Assembly (NCBI RefSeq): GCF_030263935.1
Contig: NZ_CP127162.1
Location: 4,365,001-4,427,500, forward strand
DNA length: 62,500 bases
Direction: 5' to 3'
Origin: Paenibacillus polygoni
GTDB lineage: Bacteria > Bacillota > Bacilli > Paenibacillales > Paenibacillaceae
In this document: one piece after another, positions 1 to 8,760 of the stretch
Layout: each line of letters starts with the position of its first letter
How positions within the stretch are numbered: the first letter of the stretch is position 1
Position numbers and translations under genes: made by a program
Notes under the pieces: generated by a model
What the model was told of the DNA's origin: nothing
The model's input: only the letters and a program-made list of their open reading frames with translations
Database searches by the model: none

Positions 1-195
1 ATACTTAGATAGTTCTTTTGCAGGTGCAAATCTAGCATACATACGGAAGACTGTTTTATAACGGTTAGCTATAGCATATCGGATTTCACGATCCAACCTA
101 GAATCACCGAGATCAAGCAGCATCTCATCGAGTTCCTTGCGAATCACATAATCTAGTTCTTTACATTCTTTCTCATTAAACAGCATTCCGAGCAT
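1..195 (-). CDS. Small conserved-looking hypothetical protein, 3' end cut by window edge
   Basis: The reading frame starts at ATG (193-195) behind a good ribosome binding site (AAGGAGT, about 7 nt upstream) and stays open for 65 codons to the window edge, so its stop is not seen. The visible part is charged and probably all-helical, beginning MLGMLFNEKECKEL and rich in Glu, Asp, Arg and Lys, with no signal peptide or membrane segment. It resembles short uncharacterised bacilli proteins of about 65-70 residues, so only a few residues are probably missing. I do not assign a function. It is read in the same direction as the spoIIM-family gene behind it. Confidence 0.6.
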   Translation of the reverse strand, partial: MLGMLFNEKECKELDYVIRKELDEMLLDLGDSRLDREIRYAIANRYKTVFRMYARFAPAKELSKY

Positions 196-287
196 CACAA
201 TACTCCTTCATCATGTTTTTTATCTGCCTTACAAGATGTTTTATTGTTATGCTCATGTTTTGCCATAAATATGAATTGAAACTCAAA

Positions 288-899
288 TTACTTTACAAGC
301 GCAAATGTGATCGTGCTTTCAATAATGGCAGCAATGAATAGAAAAATAACAATCCAGACAGAAGCCGTACCGGTTTGTCTCATAAAGGAATGCAAGTCTA
401 CCGTTCGATTGCGAGTCCGATTTATTTTCTGGCCTAAGGATTTAATGATAAGCACGCCAAACTTTAGACCAAACGCACATGCGATGATAATAGCGGGAAT
501 TTCTATGATTCCGTGCGGCAGCAACCCTTTTACAACCACATCGTACATACTTACACCCTGTTGCCATGATAAATGCAGTAAAAAGCCTAAAACTCCCCCA
601 TTAATGACAAGAAAAATAATGGGAATGAATCCTGCTAGTGCCCCAGCAAATATAACAAGCACCGCCTTAGTTGCATTGTTCCAAAATATGAAGGTGAAAA
701 AGTTCCACTGTACATTATCCCCCTGCTGCAGCTGCTCACTAATTTCTTTAATCCCGCTAATTTGCTGAATCATAATTTCTTGTAAAACCCCCGTGCTAAT
801 CCAACCAAGGACTCCTCCAACCAAAAATATGATGGCCGATGCCCACACATAATTTGATATCGACTTAAGATCTTTAATAAAGGTTTGTAGACGAAACAT
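288..899 (-). CDS. Stage II sporulation protein M family membrane protein
   Basis: The product has about 203 residues and several hydrophobic helices (around residues 18-40, 75-105, 110-125, 140-160 and 180-203), which fits the SpoIIM/DUF95 family. In B. subtilis SpoIIM anchors the SpoIID-SpoIIP peptidoglycan-degrading complex that drives engulfment of the forespore. The frame extends to a GTG at 911, but the ATG at 899 lies behind a GGGG ribosome binding site and fits better. It is divergent from pdaB and sits among other sporulation genes, which supports the role. It could be a paralogue rather than the engulfment protein itself, so no symbol is given. Confidence 0.7.
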   Translation of the reverse strand: MFRLQTFIKDLKSISNYVWASAIIFLVGGVLGWISTGVLQEIMIQQISGIKEISEQLQQGDNVQWNFFTFIFWNNATKAVLVIFAGALAGFIPIIFLVINGGVLGFLLHLSWQQGVSMYDVVVKGLLPHGIIEIPAIIIACAFGLKFGVLIIKSLGQKINRTRNRTVDLHSFMRQTGTASVWIVIFLFIAAIIESTITFALVK

Positions 900-947
900 T
901 TTGTTCCCCACTTTCTATGGTCAATGTAAGACTGAGTTAGGTTGCTT

Positions 948-977
948 GTCATATGTACAAGGTACGAGCATACATAT
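948..977 (+). promoter_or_regulatory. Candidate sigma-E promoter of pdaB
   Basis: A GTCATAT element (948-954) and a CATACATAT element (969-977) are separated by 14 bp. This is the spacing and sequence expected of a sigma-E mother-cell promoter. It would start transcription about 30 nt before the pdaB start codon. In B. subtilis pdaB is expressed during sporulation under sigma-E, which fits. Assigned by eye only. Confidence 0.6.
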
Positions 978-1015
978 AAGAGTAAACGATTTGGTAAATG
1001 GAAGGAGCATCGATT

Positions 1016-1828
1016 ATGAATTCATATTTCTATGTCTTAAATGGACGAAAGATCAAGAAATTTCTGATTGTATTCGCTGCAGCAATCTTCACTCTTGGAA
1101 TCATCTACGTGGAGACAGAAAATGTATCCGTATTCTCTGAGGGTGGAGGTTCTCCATCCGCAGTATACAGTGTTCCCACAGAGAAAAAAATAATCGCTCT
1201 GACGTTTGATATCAGCTGGGGGGATAAACGCACCGAACCGATTCTAAAAGTACTAGAGGATAAAAAAGTACAAAAGGCTACTTTTTTTCTGTCTGCCCCC
1301 TGGTCAAAAACACACCCTGATATGGTTACAAAGATTAAAGAATCCGGTTTTGAAATTGGCAGCCACGGATATAAGCATGTGAATTACAGTAGTTTAACGG
1401 AAGAAGAAATCCAAAAGCAAATTACAACAGCCCACTCTATTTTAACCGATGTATCGGGAAAAGAACCGAACTTACTCCGCCTTCCAAACGGGGATTTTGA
1501 TAAGCGAGTACTTCGCATTGCAGATAACCTTAAATACCAGGTTGTTCAGTGGGATACTGATTCCCTAGATTGGAAGAATCCTGGAGTTGATCAGATTGTA
1601 AATCGTGTTGTCAGTAAAGCTCATCCTGGCGATATTGTTCTTCTCCATGCCAGTGACTCTGTAAAACAAACTCATGAAGCATTACCGATTATTATTGATC
1701 AGCTTCGTCAAAAAGGATATGAGTTCGTGACTGTATCCGAATTAATTAATCAGTCTAATGTAAAAGGAACGGAAGTACGCGATCAAGCATTTATAGACCA
1801 ACATATTGAAGATGCAGGAGGCCTGTAA
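1016..1828 (+). CDS. pdaB: Polysaccharide deacetylase family sporulation protein PdaB
   Basis: This is a 270-residue NodB-type deacetylase. An N-terminal hydrophobic anchor (about residues 14-32) is followed by the catalytic domain, with the motif ALTFDISWGD (the usual TFDDG altered to TFDIS), the zinc-site HGYKH and the C-terminal LLHAS. PdaB is needed for spore cortex and coat stability in B. subtilis. The changed Asp of TFDDG is a known feature of PdaB proteins and makes the catalytic activity uncertain. The start at 1016 was chosen over the upstream in-frame ATG at 998 because GAAGGAG (1001-1007) sits 8 nt before it. A sigma-E-like promoter precedes the gene and a terminator shared with kbaA follows it. 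Confidence 0.9.
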   Translation: MNSYFYVLNGRKIKKFLIVFAAAIFTLGIIYVETENVSVFSEGGGSPSAVYSVPTEKKIIALTFDISWGDKRTEPILKVLEDKKVQKATFFLSAPWSKTHPDMVTKIKESGFEIGSHGYKHVNYSSLTEEEIQKQITTAHSILTDVSGKEPNLLRLPNGDFDKRVLRIADNLKYQVVQWDTDSLDWKNPGVDQIVNRVVSKAHPGDIVLLHASDSVKQTHEALPIIIDQLRQKGYEFVTVSELINQSNVKGTEVRDQAFIDQHIEDAGGL

Positions 1829-1831
1829 ACA

Positions 1832-1861
1832 AAAAGAGCTAACGCTTAAGTTAGCTCTTTT
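1832..1861. terminator. Bidirectional terminator between pdaB and kbaA
   Basis: A perfect 12-bp stem (AAAAGAGCTAAC / GTTAGCTCTTTT) with a 6-nt loop serves both convergent genes. The kbaA stop codon (1846-1848) lies in the loop, so one arm of the hairpin is kbaA coding sequence. Confidence 0.85.
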
Positions 1862-2448
1862 GCTTTGAAATCCGTTCTTGATACAATTCGGTGAAGCATG
1901 AGAATCTGATATGTATTACAAGCAAGAAGTGGAATCACGGTAAATGTGGTAGCTGCATTCTCCCCAATATTTAAAACACCGATGGTCTCCACTATCGTTA
2001 AAGCAATCATGAAAAATAAAGTAGGTATTAGGGCATTACTATTTGTAGCTTTTACTTTAAAATATGCGGTTACAAGGGCGGTCATTAAAATAATGAGACT
2101 AAGCAGCATATCAGTAAACCCTGTATTACTATGCTCCATAAATATACGGAAGAACATTAATTCCAGTAAGGCAAGAATCGTTAGAGCCAACTGAATGTAA
2201 TTCCATGTTTTTATAGAAAATGTGCCTCTCCCCATATAATTAAGGATTAAATAAGCGAAAAAACCTAGCTGGGAATAGACACTAATCATCATACCTGCTC
2301 CAAACAAGATAAGTAGATACAATAGAAAATCAGCTGTACTTGATGGCTTGTATTCCCACGTGGTGAGTATAAGTCCCGTTAATAATGATGCGATCCCACC
2401 AATACATAGGGTTTGCCAGAATAAATTAAACCATTTCCTTAAATTCAA
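1846..2448 (-). CDS. kbaA: KinB-signalling pathway activation protein KbaA
   Basis: The product has 200 residues and about six hydrophobic helices, matching KbaA. KbaA is a membrane protein required in B. subtilis for the KinB sensor-kinase branch that feeds phosphate into the Spo0A sporulation phosphorelay. The likely start is TTG at 2446-2448, placed about 8 nt after a strong GGAGGTGG site. No ATG lies close to that site. It is convergent with pdaB and divergent from gerD, the order also found in B. subtilis (gerD-kbaA-pdaB). Its last codons form one arm of the shared terminator. Confidence 0.85.
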   Translation of the reverse strand: MNLRKWFNLFWQTLCIGGIASLLTGLILTTWEYKPSSTADFLLYLLILFGAGMMISVYSQLGFFAYLILNYMGRGTFSIKTWNYIQLALTILALLELMFFRIFMEHSNTGFTDMLLSLIILMTALVTAYFKVKATNSNALIPTLFFMIALTIVETIGVLNIGENAATTFTVIPLLACNTYQILMLHRIVSRTDFKAKELT

Positions 2449-2511
2449 AACTTTTCCACCTCCAAGTGTTTATTTTACCAACGATCTCTAAAAAACACCA
2501 TGGCTTAACAG

Positions 2512-2541
2512 ACATAAATCCCGTCCTTGCCCCACATACTA
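2512..2541 (+). promoter_or_regulatory. Candidate sigma-G promoter of gerD
   Basis: ACATA (2512-2516) lies exactly 18 bp before CATACTA (2535-2541). The -10 matches the sigma-G consensus CATNHTA fully and the -35 matches GHATR at four of five positions. It places the transcript start about 30 nt before the gerD start codon. GerD is a forespore sigma-G gene in B. subtilis. Confidence 0.55.
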
Positions 2542-2576
2542 CATTTAGTTATTCAGACAAAGGGGATGTGGAACAA

Positions 2577-3344
2577 GTGAAGTGGCACAGTATTAAAGGT
2601 TTATGTATGGCAGGAGGTCTGGCTTTATTTTTATCCGGTTGCGGTTCTGATAATCCAAGTGCTGCTCCGCAGGGGAGTTATAAAGAAACAAAAACAATGG
2701 TCATAGATATTCTAAAAAGCGACGAAGGTAAAAAAGCTCTGGAAGAGGCGCTTCTCGGAGAACGTAGTTCCGGACAAAGTTCATCCAGTGAAGCAGGTTC
2801 GGGGAGTAATTCAAGCAGTTCAGGAAATACATCTAAAGGGTTAGGAATAAAAATGCTCACTTCGCAAAGCTCTTCTGATGAAATCAGAGTGGCTGTTAAA
2901 GACACCTTGTCTTCTCCTGAGTATAAAAAAGTATTCGAGGAAATTATGAAAGATCCTAAATTTGCCGGGGATTTTGCAAAAGTAGTCAATTCCCAAAGTA
3001 AACAAATTCATATGGAACTTATTAAAGATCCCTCCTATCAAAAATCGATGGAAGATATCTTAAAATCACCGGAAATGACTAAAATGTTATTACAACTAAC
3101 CCAAACAGCAGATTATCGTAAACAGACGATGAGTGTGATGCAGGAAGCCATGCAAAATCCTATTTTTCGGATGGAAGTTATGGAACTCTTAAAATCTGTC
3201 GTCAAAGAAGAACTTCAGCCTAAACAAAGCGAAGGTGCTGGAGGAGATCAAGAGAAGAAAGACCAATCTAAGAGCCAAGGCGGTAAAAAAGAACAAGGCG
3301 GCAGTAGTAGTGGCGGCGGTGAAAGCAGTGGTACTGGTGGGTAA
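2577..3344 (+). CDS. gerD: Spore germination lipoprotein GerD
   Basis: The lipoprotein precursor has 255 residues. A basic N-terminus and a hydrophobic stretch end in the lipobox LSGC (Cys at about residue 22), so it should be diacylglyceryl-modified and exported. GerD organises nutrient germinant receptors into the germinosome cluster in the spore inner membrane. The middle is helical and repetitive in character. Two low-complexity segments are seen: Ser/Gly-rich at about residues 65-90, and a Gly/Ser/Lys tail. The GTG at 2577 was chosen because AAAGGGG (2559-2565) lies at proper spacing and it gives a normal signal peptide. The open frame continues upstream to 2466, but that would put 37 residues before the signal sequence. 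Confidence 0.88.
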   Translation: MKWHSIKGLCMAGGLALFLSGCGSDNPSAAPQGSYKETKTMVIDILKSDEGKKALEEALLGERSSGQSSSSEAGSGSNSSSSGNTSKGLGIKMLTSQSSSDEIRVAVKDTLSSPEYKKVFEEIMKDPKFAGDFAKVVNSQSKQIHMELIKDPSYQKSMEDILKSPEMTKMLLQLTQTADYRKQTMSVMQEAMQNPIFRMEVMELLKSVVKEELQPKQSEGAGGDQEKKDQSKSQGGKKEQGGSSSGGGESSGTGG

Positions 3345-3381
3345 CTAATCATTACTAGGTCGTACATCTAGAAAAAAACAT

Positions 3382-3406
3382 GGCCAAGCGAAGCGCTTGG
3401 CCTTTT
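3382..3406. terminator. Terminator between gerD and salA
   Basis: A 9-bp GC-rich stem (GGCCAAGCG / CGCTTGGCC) with a 3-nt loop is followed by TTTT on the plus strand and preceded by a run of A. It can end gerD and probably also salA from the other side. Confidence 0.8.
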
Positions 3407-3448
3407 GAATATACTCGTTTAGTGATTTTGTGTAATCACCGAAAAGTT

Positions 3449-4558
3449 TTACTTTGTAATTAAGTGTTTGGCCACTTCATCATATATTTTACCGATCTCT
3501 GTATCTTCCTTATACACTGAAGGTGAAAAATCCGGTTCAGATATATGATTATCCGGAGAACCCAGTGGAATTTGAGCAAGAAGTTCTGTGTGCAAGCTTT
3601 CTGCTAGTCGCCCTCCTCCACCTCTTCCAAATACATAATCTTTTGTACCGCATGTACTGCACTCGTAGTAAGCCATATTTTCTATTACACCAAGTAGTTC
3701 ATGATTGGTTTGGATCGCCATAGCCCCTGCTCTAGCAGCAACAAATGCAGCTGTGGCATGCGGTGTGGTCACTATAATTTCTTTGCTTTGTGGAATCATT
3801 TGGTGTACATCAAGCGCGACGTCGCCTGTGCCAGGAGGTAAATCAAGGATCATATAATCTAAATCCCCCCAATTTACATCACTAAAGAACTGACGCAGCA
3901 TCTTGCCAAGCATCGGTCCTCTCCAAATGACAGGGCTGTTCTCTTGTACGAAGAAGCCCATAGACATTACCTTCACACCAAAGCGCTCCACCGGCTCAAT
4001 TACTCCATCTATCAGTACAGGTGCATCTTCAATGCCCATCATATCTGGGACACTAAAACCATAAATATCTGCGTCTATGATTCCTACTTTTTTACCTTGT
4101 CTCGCCAGGGCAACTGCCAAGTTAACAGTCACCGTAGATTTCCCTACTCCCCCTTTACCACTAGCGATCGCTATAAAGGTAACTCCTGATTCGGGATCAA
4201 GCAACTCATGAGATTCCATCCCAGCTGCGTGTCCTTTTACAAGCACTTCATCATCAGTAGGTTCTGTTCCTTGGACTGAATTCTGTTTAAAGCTTTGGAT
4301 TGATTCTTTTTCAGCATCTGACGCAAGGCGCATTCTTACGTGCACCTGTTTTACGCCTGCTTCCTGAAGAAGGGCTATGATATTATTTTTTAAAATATTG
4401 CGAACGTTTTCATCATCGGTTAAACAAATCAAGGTTAAAGCCACACTGTCCTCTTTCACCATGACATCCCTAATAAACTGCAAATCTGTAAATAACAGAC
4501 CGCTTACAGGCTCCTGCAAGGTAGAAAGCACTTCTAGTACTTGATCTCTTGATAACAT
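3449..4558 (-). CDS. salA: Mrp/NBP35-family ATPase SalA
   Basis: The product has 369 residues. An N-terminal DUF59/MIP18-like domain (about 1-85) is followed by a P-loop ATPase with the deviant Walker A GKGGVGKST (134-142), the GIIDADIYG switch and the DYMILDLPPGTGD segment. A CSTC pair near residue 300 fits the Mrp/NBP35 iron-sulfur carrier family. In B. subtilis this orthologue (SalA/YbaL) is an ATP-dependent repressor of scoC, so both an iron-sulfur carrier role and a regulatory role are possible. The ATG is preceded by GAGGTG. It lies next to gerD and cwlD as in B. subtilis. Confidence 0.85.
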   Translation of the reverse strand: MLSRDQVLEVLSTLQEPVSGLLFTDLQFIRDVMVKEDSVALTLICLTDDENVRNILKNNIIALLQEAGVKQVHVRMRLASDAEKESIQSFKQNSVQGTEPTDDEVLVKGHAAGMESHELLDPESGVTFIAIASGKGGVGKSTVTVNLAVALARQGKKVGIIDADIYGFSVPDMMGIEDAPVLIDGVIEPVERFGVKVMSMGFFVQENSPVIWRGPMLGKMLRQFFSDVNWGDLDYMILDLPPGTGDVALDVHQMIPQSKEIIVTTPHATAAFVAARAGAMAIQTNHELLGVIENMAYYECSTCGTKDYVFGRGGGGRLAESLHTELLAQIPLGSPDNHISEPDFSPSVYKEDTEIGKIYDEVAKHLITK

Positions 4559-4651
4559 GATAATTGCACCTCAGCTTTATCTATTGGCATGTATTTCACT
4601 CAGATCTTTCTAATACATGTCCATTATATCACTCACCGAGGTGCAGATGGC

Positions 4652-5410
4652 CTACTTTTTCATTTTCTCACCAGACGTGTATCTTAGAATCCCCTTGTAA
4701 ACCGAAGCTGCCACTTTGCGCTGATATTCCTCTTCTGCAAGGAGTCTAGATTCCTCGGGGTGAGATAGAAAACCAACTTCTACTAATACCGCTGGCATTT
4801 TTAGCGCTTGCAGCAGGTATACCGTATTTACTGTTTTGGCCACTCGGTCTGTGTTCTCGAGGTTTCTTCTTATCTCATCTTGAACAAGTGCAGCAAAATC
4901 TGCATTATCTTCATGATTAGGGTAGTAGAAGACCTGAGCACCACTCCAGCGATTTGAAGGAATACTGTTCATATGAATGGTAATAAAAAGATCTGCTTTT
5001 TTGTCACTAATCATCTTAACTCGCTGCTTTAAATCTTCCGTTTTCCGTCTTGCGTAAGATTTGGTCTCAGGGGAAGCAAGGTCTACATCCCTTTCTCTTG
5101 TCATCACCACTGTAGCACCTGCTTGCTGCAAATAATCACGTAGGTATAGAGCCACTGCTAAATTGATATCTTTCTCAATGATTCCTTGTTTGCTGACAGC
5201 CCCCCCATCAGGCCCTCCATGACCAGCATCAAGAGCTATGACCTTACCCGATAGCGGCAAGCTCCATGTGCTCCACGTCTTTGACGCCGGGACCTCATAC
5301 ACAGCAATACAGATGAATAGTGCCAGTAAGAGAACACCCATCATCAGTTTTTTCATCGTGCTCACATGAATCCATACCATGAATTTGTTGTTCGAACTCT
5401 GTTTACGCAT
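4652..5410 (-). CDS. cwlD: N-acetylmuramoyl-L-alanine amidase CwlD
   Basis: This is a 252-residue Amidase_3 zinc enzyme. A signal anchor (about residues 20-38) is followed by the catalytic domain with ALDAGHGGPDGG (zinc His at about 64), Glu in GIIEKD (about 79), ITIHMNS and the late VEVGFLSHPEE glutamate. CwlD removes peptides from muramic acid so that muramic-delta-lactam can form in spore cortex. That lactam marks the cortex for germination lytic enzymes. The ATG at 5410 was chosen over an in-frame ATG 11 codons upstream because GGAGGTG lies 7-10 nt before it. Confidence 0.9.
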   Translation of the reverse strand: MRKQSSNNKFMVWIHVSTMKKLMMGVLLLALFICIAVYEVPASKTWSTWSLPLSGKVIALDAGHGGPDGGAVSKQGIIEKDINLAVALYLRDYLQQAGATVVMTRERDVDLASPETKSYARRKTEDLKQRVKMISDKKADLFITIHMNSIPSNRWSGAQVFYYPNHEDNADFAALVQDEIRRNLENTDRVAKTVNTVYLLQALKMPAVLVEVGFLSHPEESRLLAEEEYQRKVAASVYKGILRYTSGEKMKK

Positions 5411-5503
5411 AAAAAAGCCACCTCCGATCCCATAAATGACCATAATGATCTATATGGGACGAGATGGACAAATATACCGTTCACAGGGACAAACTTATAA
5501 GTT

Positions 5504-6673
5504 CTAAGATGTAACGTGTTCTGCCATACCTTGAATCAATATTTGGGCCACTTCTGGACGTGTGAATTCAGGTGGCGGACACTTGCCCTCACGGAGAAGG
5601 GCTCTTACTTTGGTGCCAGACAAAGTCATATGGTCTTCTTTACTATGCGGGCACGTTTTGGCAGAAGCCATATTGCCACATTTTAAACAGAAAAAGCTAT
5701 GTTCAAAGAAAAGAGGAGTGATTCCAAGTTCCTCAGATGTAAAGTTAGTAAATATCTCTTGTGCCTCATAGGTACCATAGTAGTCTCCTACCCCAGCATG
5801 ATCCCGACCCACAATAAAATGAGTACATCCATAGTTTTTGCGTACTATCGCGTGGAAAATAGCCTCTCTAGGGCCCGCATAACGCATTGCTGCTGGGAAG
5901 ACACCTAGAAAGGTGCGATCGGCAGGATAATAGTTCTCAAGAAGCGCTAAATAACTGTTCATACGAACATTCGCGGGAACGTCATCTGATTTTGTTTCAC
6001 CTACCAGCGGGTTAAGGAATAATGCATCTACAATCTCCATGGCGCTTTTCTGAATGTATTCATGGGCACGGTGAACGGGGTTCCGTGTTTGGAAACCAAC
6101 AATCGTTTTCCAGCCATTTTGTTGAAAAAGTTGTCGTGTCTGCTCGGGGTCATAGTAGAACTCATTAAATTTAGCAGGTTGTTTACGATTTAACACGAAG
6201 ATAGGACCGCCAATATAAAAGACAGAACGTTCAAACAGTTTTTTTACCCCTGGATGTTCATGATCATTTGTCTTATACACATTCTTCGCTTCTATATCAT
6301 GATCAACTTTATAAATGCTTTCTATCGTGAGGGTGCCGTATATAACATTGTCTTCTTGACCTGTAAGTGCAATGGTCTCACCAATTTGAAGGTTTTGTGC
6401 AGTCTCCTGGTCAACGTCAAGCGTAATAGGTATGCTCCAGACTGTACCATCTGCAAGTCTCATTCCTTCAATTACTGACTGATAGTCTGCTTCATTCATA
6501 AAGCCCGTAAGCGGAGAAAAAGCTCCTACCCCTATGAGATCAAGATCCGAAATGGTCCAATTGCTTATTGGTAAGTGTCTTAGTTTTTCAGCTTCTTGGA
6601 GCATTTCATCCCTATTCCCATCTTCTACAATTCGATTCACTAATGTACCACCGTGAGGTAATATCGATGCCAT
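5504..6673 (-). CDS. sat: Sulfate adenylyltransferase (ATP sulfurylase)
   Basis: The enzyme has 389 residues and is the single-chain homooligomeric type. It makes adenosine 5'-phosphosulfate and pyrophosphate from ATP and sulfate, the first step of sulfate assimilation. The ATP-binding motif RNPVHRAHE and the downstream [12 protein letters not shown] are intact. [16 protein letters not shown] segment near residue 330 gives a zinc-site-like Cys/His cluster. The ATG at 6673 has GGGAGATGA upstream. It follows cysH by about 50 bp and is probably co-transcribed with it. There is no obvious terminator after it, only a 12-bp palindrome (5492-5503) at the stop. Confidence 0.93.
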   Translation of the reverse strand: MASILPHGGTLVNRIVEDGNRDEMLQEAEKLRHLPISNWTISDLDLIGVGAFSPLTGFMNEADYQSVIEGMRLADGTVWSIPITLDVDQETAQNLQIGETIALTGQEDNVIYGTLTIESIYKVDHDIEAKNVYKTNDHEHPGVKKLFERSVFYIGGPIFVLNRKQPAKFNEFYYDPEQTRQLFQQNGWKTIVGFQTRNPVHRAHEYIQKSAMEIVDALFLNPLVGETKSDDVPANVRMNSYLALLENYYPADRTFLGVFPAAMRYAGPREAIFHAIVRKNYGCTHFIVGRDHAGVGDYYGTYEAQEIFTNFTSEELGITPLFFEHSFFCLKCGNMASAKTCPHSKEDHMTLSGTKVRALLREGKCPPPEFTRPEVAQILIQGMAEHVTS

Positions 6674-6721
6674 GATCTCATCTCCCTATAGTCATATACG
6701 CTTTAGCAATGTAATAAATAT

Positions 6722-7414
6722 TTATTTATGAAGTCCGCATTCCGTCTTATCATTGCCTGACCAGCGACCTGCGCGCGGGTCTTCACCTGGCATTACCTGT
6801 CTGGTGCACTGCTCACAGCCGATACTAGGGTAGTTCTGATCATGCAAAGCATTATAAATCAAATTATTATCTTTGATGTAATTCCATACGTCCTCATTCG
6901 TCCATCCAGCAATTGGGTTAAATTTCATAAGTCCAAATTTCGTGTCATACTCTACCTTCTTAGAGTTAGCACGAGTTGGCGCTTGATCACGGCGAATCCC
7001 CGTAATCCAAGCATCATATTGAGATAAAATACGCGTAAGCGGTTCTACTTTGCGAATATTACAGCAAGCGTTAGGATCTGATTTCCAAAGCTCTGGACTA
7101 TAAGTAGCAGCTTGCTCATCAGGTGTGAGCTTGGGAGAAACACGAACAAAGTCAATATGATAACGTGCTACAAGTCGATCCCTTGTTTCATATGTCTCTT
7201 TAAAATGAAAGTCTGTATCAAGATAGAAGATATCGGTAGAAGGACTGATTTTTTGTATCATATCCACTAAAACAACATCTTCTGCACCAAAACTACATGC
7301 AAAAGTAATGTTCGGAAATGTCTCAACAGCATATTGAATAATCTCTTCAGGAGAAGCATCTTCCAGTTCAATTGCCTTGTCTCTTGCCAATTCTTCTTTT
7401 TCTAACAGATTCAC
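6722..7414 (-). CDS. cysH: Phosphoadenylyl/adenylyl-sulfate reductase (thioredoxin)
   Basis: The enzyme has 230 residues and reduces APS or PAPS to sulfite with thioredoxin. The PP-loop-like CSFGAEDVVL is near the N-terminus. It carries the two cysteine pairs CC and CEQC that hold a [4Fe-4S] cluster in APS reductases and in B. subtilis CysH, plus the C-terminal catalytic ECGLHK. The cluster cysteines suggest it can use APS directly, so no APS kinase is needed, and none is seen nearby. GTG at 7414 was chosen because GGGAGG lies 7 nt upstream. The ATG five codons earlier would place that site inside the gene. Confidence 0.92.
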   Translation of the reverse strand: MNLLEKEELARDKAIELEDASPEEIIQYAVETFPNITFACSFGAEDVVLVDMIQKISPSTDIFYLDTDFHFKETYETRDRLVARYHIDFVRVSPKLTPDEQAATYSPELWKSDPNACCNIRKVEPLTRILSQYDAWITGIRRDQAPTRANSKKVEYDTKFGLMKFNPIAGWTNEDVWNYIKDNNLIYNALHDQNYPSIGCEQCTRQVMPGEDPRAGRWSGNDKTECGLHK

Positions 7415-7481
7415 AATGAAACCTCCCATAGGGGTGATATTTTTTACACTAAACCGATATATATGATATGAATTACAATTA

Positions 7482-7509
7482 AGTATAAATATTTCCAGTT
7501 ATATGTCAA
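7482..7509 (-). promoter_or_regulatory. Sigma-A promoter of cysH-sat
   Basis: A perfect TTGACA -35 (7504-7509) is followed after 16 bp by TATACT (7482-7487), giving a leader of about 60 nt. The rest of the 7430-7702 spacer is AT-rich with no gene and no S-box or T-box. Two GGAATA words about 45 bp further upstream could be part of a regulator site such as CymR, but I cannot support that. Confidence 0.75.
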
Positions 7510-7702
7510 TGCTATTTCCAAGGTAAACTGTCAGAATTAAAAGAAATTATATATATTCCAATTCTATTCCTACGATGTGAATCAAATTCTTAACACATGA
7601 AAACAGTAAATTTGTAACGATAGATAAAGGAATAAGAAGCATTTCGTCTATATAGATCTATAAAGTAACTAACATTGATAAAAAATTGATTTTCTATATA
7701 AC

Positions 7703-7739
7703 AAAAAAAGTCCTCTCTTCCGAAGAAGAAAGGACTTTT
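7703..7739 (-). terminator. Terminator of the rplM-rpsI transcript
   Basis: A 15-bp stem (one G-T wobble) is capped by a UUCG tetraloop closed by C-G and followed by seven T on the minus strand. Confidence 0.93.
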
Positions 7740-7751
7740 GATCCGAACAGA

Positions 7752-8147
7752 TTAACGTTTGGAGAACTGAGGTGCGCGACGAGCCGCTTTAAGACCGTAT
7801 TTTTTACGTTCTTTCATACGTGGGTCACGTGTTAAGAAGCCAGCTTTTTTCAAGCTTCCACGGTACTCAGAATCTACTTTAAGAAGTGCACGGGCGATAC
7901 CGTGACGAATTGCTCCTGCTTGACCAGTAATACCGCCACCGTGAGCAATAACGAGGATATCGTAGTTGCTTGTAGTTTCAGTCAGTTCAAGTGGTTGTTT
8001 AACGATCAGTTTGAGTGTTTCCAAACCGCCGAAATAATCGTTGATATCACGTTTGTTAATGACAATGCGTCCTTCACCCGGTACAAGGCGAACACGAGCT
8101 ACCGAATGTTTACGACGACCTGTCCCATAGTATTGTACTTGTGCCAT
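7752..8147 (-). CDS. rpsI: 30S ribosomal protein S9 (uS9)
   Basis: The protein has 131 residues and full family length. The N-terminal [14 protein letters not shown] and the basic C-terminal tail ending PQFSKR are both typical. That tail reaches the P-site tRNA in the decoding centre of the small subunit. AGGAGGA precedes the ATG. It follows rplM by 19 bp and ends the transcript just before a strong terminator. Confidence 0.97.
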   Translation of the reverse strand: MAQVQYYGTGRRKHSVARVRLVPGEGRIVINKRDINDYFGGLETLKLIVKQPLELTETTSNYDILVIAHGGGITGQAGAIRHGIARALLKVDSEYRGSLKKAGFLTRDPRMKERKKYGLKAARRAPQFSKR

Positions 8148-8166
8148 GAAACTGTCCTCCTTTTAA

Positions 8167-8604
8167 TTATCCGCGAAGTTCGTAAACTTCAGGTTTTTGT
8201 GCTGCATGTGGATGTTCAGCGCCAGCATATGCTTTCAATCTAAGTTTCATTTGGTTACCCATACGAGTTTTAGGAAGCATGCCGTGTACAGCAAGTTCGA
8301 TCATACGTTCAGGTTTGTTATTTACCATGTCTTTTGCAACAGTGACTTTAAGACCACCTGGGTGCATGGAATGACGATAGTATTTTTTGTTATCCATTTT
8401 CTTACCTGTAAGAACAATTTTCTCAGCGTTGATGACAACAACGAAATCACCAGTGTCAACGTGTGGAGTAAATTGTGGCTTATGTTTACCGCGGATCAAA
8501 GCCGCAGCTTCGCTCGCCAAACGGCCAAGCGTTTTGCCTTCAGCGTCAATGATGTGCCAGTTACGCTCTACTTCATTAGGCTTAGCCATATAAGTGGTAC
8601 GCAT
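8167..8604 (-). CDS. rplM: 50S ribosomal protein L13 (uL13)
   Basis: The protein has 145 residues, an early-assembling 23S rRNA binder. It shows the family segments [29 protein letters not shown] and [18 protein letters not shown] lies 7 nt before the ATG. It is first in the rplM-rpsI pair, behind a structured leader and a promoter within the end of truA, which suggests feedback control by L13 itself as in other Bacillota. Confidence 0.97.
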   Translation of the reverse strand: MRTTYMAKPNEVERNWHIIDAEGKTLGRLASEAAALIRGKHKPQFTPHVDTGDFVVVINAEKIVLTGKKMDNKKYYRHSMHPGGLKVTVAKDMVNNKPERMIELAVHGMLPKTRMGNQMKLRLKAYAGAEHPHAAQKPEVYELRG

Positions 8605-8689
8605 GAAAAGATCCTCCTTTAAATATCGCGTTCATAATACGCATAAATAGTTATCATTTATATTCGTTAAAAGTTGCTGTTAGTTTGAT

Positions 8690-8756
8690 GGATTTACGTG
8701 TGTTGCATATCGTTTACTTAAATGGGGCTGTGGGAAAGCCATTAAGAAAACACAAC
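8690..8756 (-). ncRNA. L13 autoregulatory leader (probable)
   Basis: In the 167-bp truA-rplM gap the minus strand folds into an outer stem (8749-8753 with 8700-8704, GTGTT/AACAC). An inner hairpin pairs 8739-8743 with 8721-8725 (AATGG/CCATT) and continues after a bulge. Position and shape fit the L13 leader family of Bacillota, in which L13 binds its own mRNA. The family name is from memory and was not scored against a covariance model. Confidence 0.6.
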
Positions 8757-8760
8757 TTAT

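Noticed and set aside
2466..2576. GTG start 37 codons upstream of the chosen gerD start
   Set aside because: It would bury the signal peptide and lipobox inside the protein, has no ribosome binding site, and overlaps the candidate sigma-G promoter.
4566..4646. TGCACCTC / GAGGTGCA inverted repeat between salA and cwlD
   Set aside because: One arm is just the salA ribosome binding site region, and 8 bp over a loop of about 65 bp is easily chance.
7540..7575. GGAATA repeats upstream of cysH as a CymR box
   Set aside because: The match to a remembered consensus is too poor and the position, well upstream of the -35, does not suit a repressor.
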